A model generated the notes under the pieces. That model made no database searches, was not told the origin of the DNA, and saw only the letters and a list, made by a program, of their open reading frames with translations. A stretch of DNA of 64,000 nucleotides from contig JAJYCD010000004.1 in assembly GCA_021778635.1 (NCBI GenBank), forward strand, positions 1 through 64,000. Reading direction: 5' to 3'. Of the stretch, positions 62,902 through 64,000 are shown piece after piece (the stretch's first letter is position 1; each line of letters starts with the position of its first letter). The translations under genes and the position numbers were made by a program. Source of the stretch: Actinomycetes bacterium. GTDB lineage: Bacteria > Actinomycetota > Actinomycetes > Actinomycetales > Cellulomonadaceae.

Positions 62902-64000
62902 ATGAGCCCCAGCATCATCGTGATCGACACGCCGTCCCTCGGCGACCGCAGCTACCTCGTGCACGACGGCCAGGTCGGGTTCGTCGTCGACCCCCAGCGG
63001 GACACCGACCGGGTCCTCGCCGCCGCTGCCGACGCCGGCATCCGGATCACCCATGTCCTCGAGACGCACATCCACAACGACTACGTCACCGGTGGGTACG
63101 CCCTCGCCCAGCAGACGGGCGCGGAGTACCTGGTCAACGCCGACGACGTCGTCTCGTTCGACCGGGTGCCGGTGCACGACGGCGACCTGATCGACGTCAG
63201 CCCGACGCTGCAGGTGCGCGTGATCCACACGCCCGGTCACACGTTCACCCACCTCTCGTACGCCCTCGAAGGGTCCGAGCCGGTCGTGTTCTCCGGTGGG
63301 TCGCTGCTCTACGGCTCCACCGGGCGTCCCGACCTGCTCGGCGCGTCCCACACGCACGAGCTCGCCCACCACCAGTACGCCTCGGCGCACCGGCTCGCCC
63401 ACGAGCTCCCGGACGAGACGCAGGTCATGCCGACCCACGGGTTCGGCAGCTTCTGCTCGGCGACCACGACCACCGCCGGTGCCACCGGGTCCACGATCGG
63501 CCAGGAGAAGCTGTTCAACCCGGCACTGAGCAAGGACGAGGAGGCGTACGTCGCCGAGATCGTGGCCGGGCTCGACGCGTACCCGGCCTACTACGTCCAC
63601 ATGGGTCCCGCGAACTCCGCCGGACCCGTCGCAGCCGACCTCAGCGCGCCGCAGCAGGCCGACAAGACCGAGCTCCGGCGTCGACTCGACGCGGGGGAGT
63701 GGCTCGTCGACCTCCGCACCCGGACCGCCTTCGCCGCCGGTCACGTGCCGGGGACGTTCAACGTCGGCCTCGACGGGCAGTTCTCGACCTACCTCGGATG
63801 GCTGATCCCGTGGGGCACCCCGGTCACGCTGCTCGGTGACACGCCGGAGCAGGTGGCGGAGGCCCAGCGCGAGCTGGTGCGGATCGGCATCGACTCGCCG
63901 GCCGCCGCAGCGACCGGCGCGCCCGAGGACTGGACGGACGGCCCGCTCGGGCAGCTCCAGCTCGCGAGCTTCGCCGATCTGGAGCAGGTGCGGCACCACC
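62902..64000 (+). CDS. MBL-fold persulfide-dioxygenase-like protein with rhodanese domain, 3' end outside
   Basis: The first 366 residues of a protein that continues past the window. Residues 1-250 are a metallo-beta-lactamase fold with metal motif ETHIHNDYVTGG (His-x-His-x-Asp-Tyr), HTPGHTFTHLSY and MPTHGFGSFC, as in persulfide dioxygenases of the ETHE1/CstB group that oxidise glutathione- or CoA-persulfide to sulfite. Residues about 268-330 are a rhodanese fold (WLVDLRTRTAFAAGHVPGTFN) whose active-site loop reads LLGDTP, with no Cys, so this domain is inactive; a second, active rhodanese domain may follow beyond the window. AAGGA lies before the ATG at 62902. Same transcript as the rhodanese gene. 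Confidence 0.93.
   Translation, partial: MSPSIIVIDTPSLGDRSYLVHDGQVGFVVDPQRDTDRVLAAAADAGIRITHVLETHIHNDYVTGGYALAQQTGAEYLVNADDVVSFDRVPVHDGDLIDVSPTLQVRVIHTPGHTFTHLSYALEGSEPVVFSGGSLLYGSTGRPDLLGASHTHELAHHQYASAHRLAHELPDETQVMPTHGFGSFCSATTTTAGATGSTIGQEKLFNPALSKDEEAYVAEIVAGLDAYPAYYVHMGPANSAGPVAADLSAPQQADKTELRRRLDAGEWLVDLRTRTAFAAGHVPGTFNVGLDGQFSTYLGWLIPWGTPVTLLGDTPEQVAEAQRELVRIGIDSPAAAATGAPEDWTDGPLGQLQLASFADLEQVRHH

Overview
The window is a very GC-rich chromosomal segment from an actinobacterium. Gene content (DUF3000 protein, GuaB1, treXYZ trehalose operon, decarboxylating 6-phosphogluconate dehydrogenase, MEP-pathway Dxs) together with a pyruvate formate-lyase system suggests a facultatively anaerobic member of the Micrococcales, most likely Cellulomonadaceae; this is inference from content and codon bias, not a database match. 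Genes are dense, no gene-free stretch exceeds about 300 bases, and I found no tRNA, rRNA, IS element, prophage or CRISPR array.

Layout. 1-7000: the 3' part of aconitase, a CoA-type NUDIX hydrolase, GuaB1 and a glycogen-debranching-like glucosidase. 7150-13750: a family-4 glycosyltransferase, Dxs, and the pflB-pflA pair for anaerobic pyruvate cleavage. 13900-18620: a fadA-fadB beta-oxidation operon and an RNase D. 18677-23991: an orphan LuxR-type regulator, DUF3000, 6-phosphogluconate dehydrogenase, a RibD-like reductase and a PPK2 kinase. 24052-30637: glgX(treX)-treY-treZ, three translationally coupled genes converting glycogen to trehalose. 30744-37397: two alpha/beta hydrolases, an ABC exporter, a YhhN lysoplasmalogenase and an unusual short-chain dehydrogenase. 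37596-43708: a sulfur-stress region (below). 43803-48667: a hydrolase, a PQQ-propeller lipoprotein, a LigD-like polymerase domain and a diguanylate cyclase. 48760-52397: a small phenolic-lipid/meroterpenoid-type cluster (type III PKS, ICMT-like methyltransferase, FAD enzyme, UbiA prenyltransferase). 52387-61887: a membrane molybdopterin oxidoreductase, a PAS-GGDEF-EAL protein, a HAD phosphatase, a DUF2202 secreted protein and a two-component system. 61790-64000: a second piece of the sulfur-stress system.

Most interesting system. A CsoR-family repressor (38787-39050) keeps the two cysteines of the family at the spacing used by the persulfide sensor CstR, but has Gly where copper sensors have the ligand His. 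Four perfect copies of the palindrome ATACCC-N4-GGGTAT, plus one half-degenerate copy before the repressor itself, lie 22-37 bp upstream of: a thioredoxin, a 38-residue six-cysteine protein, a rhodanese/CoA-disulfide-reductase-rhodanese operon, and, about 24 kb away, a second rhodanese with a persulfide-dioxygenase-like MBL-rhodanese protein. In each copy the GGGTAT half provides a -10-like TATNNN, so repressor binding would be expected to block RNA polymerase. I infer a dispersed reactive-sulfur detoxification regulon that includes several uncharacterised small proteins.

Other structure worth reading: four short tandem-repeat arrays (16 bp x6, 16 bp x3, 23 bp x3, 24 bp x2), strong bidirectional or gene-end hairpins, many ATGA/GTGA stop-start overlaps, and a 98-bp tail-to-tail overlap between a histidine kinase and a membrane protein.
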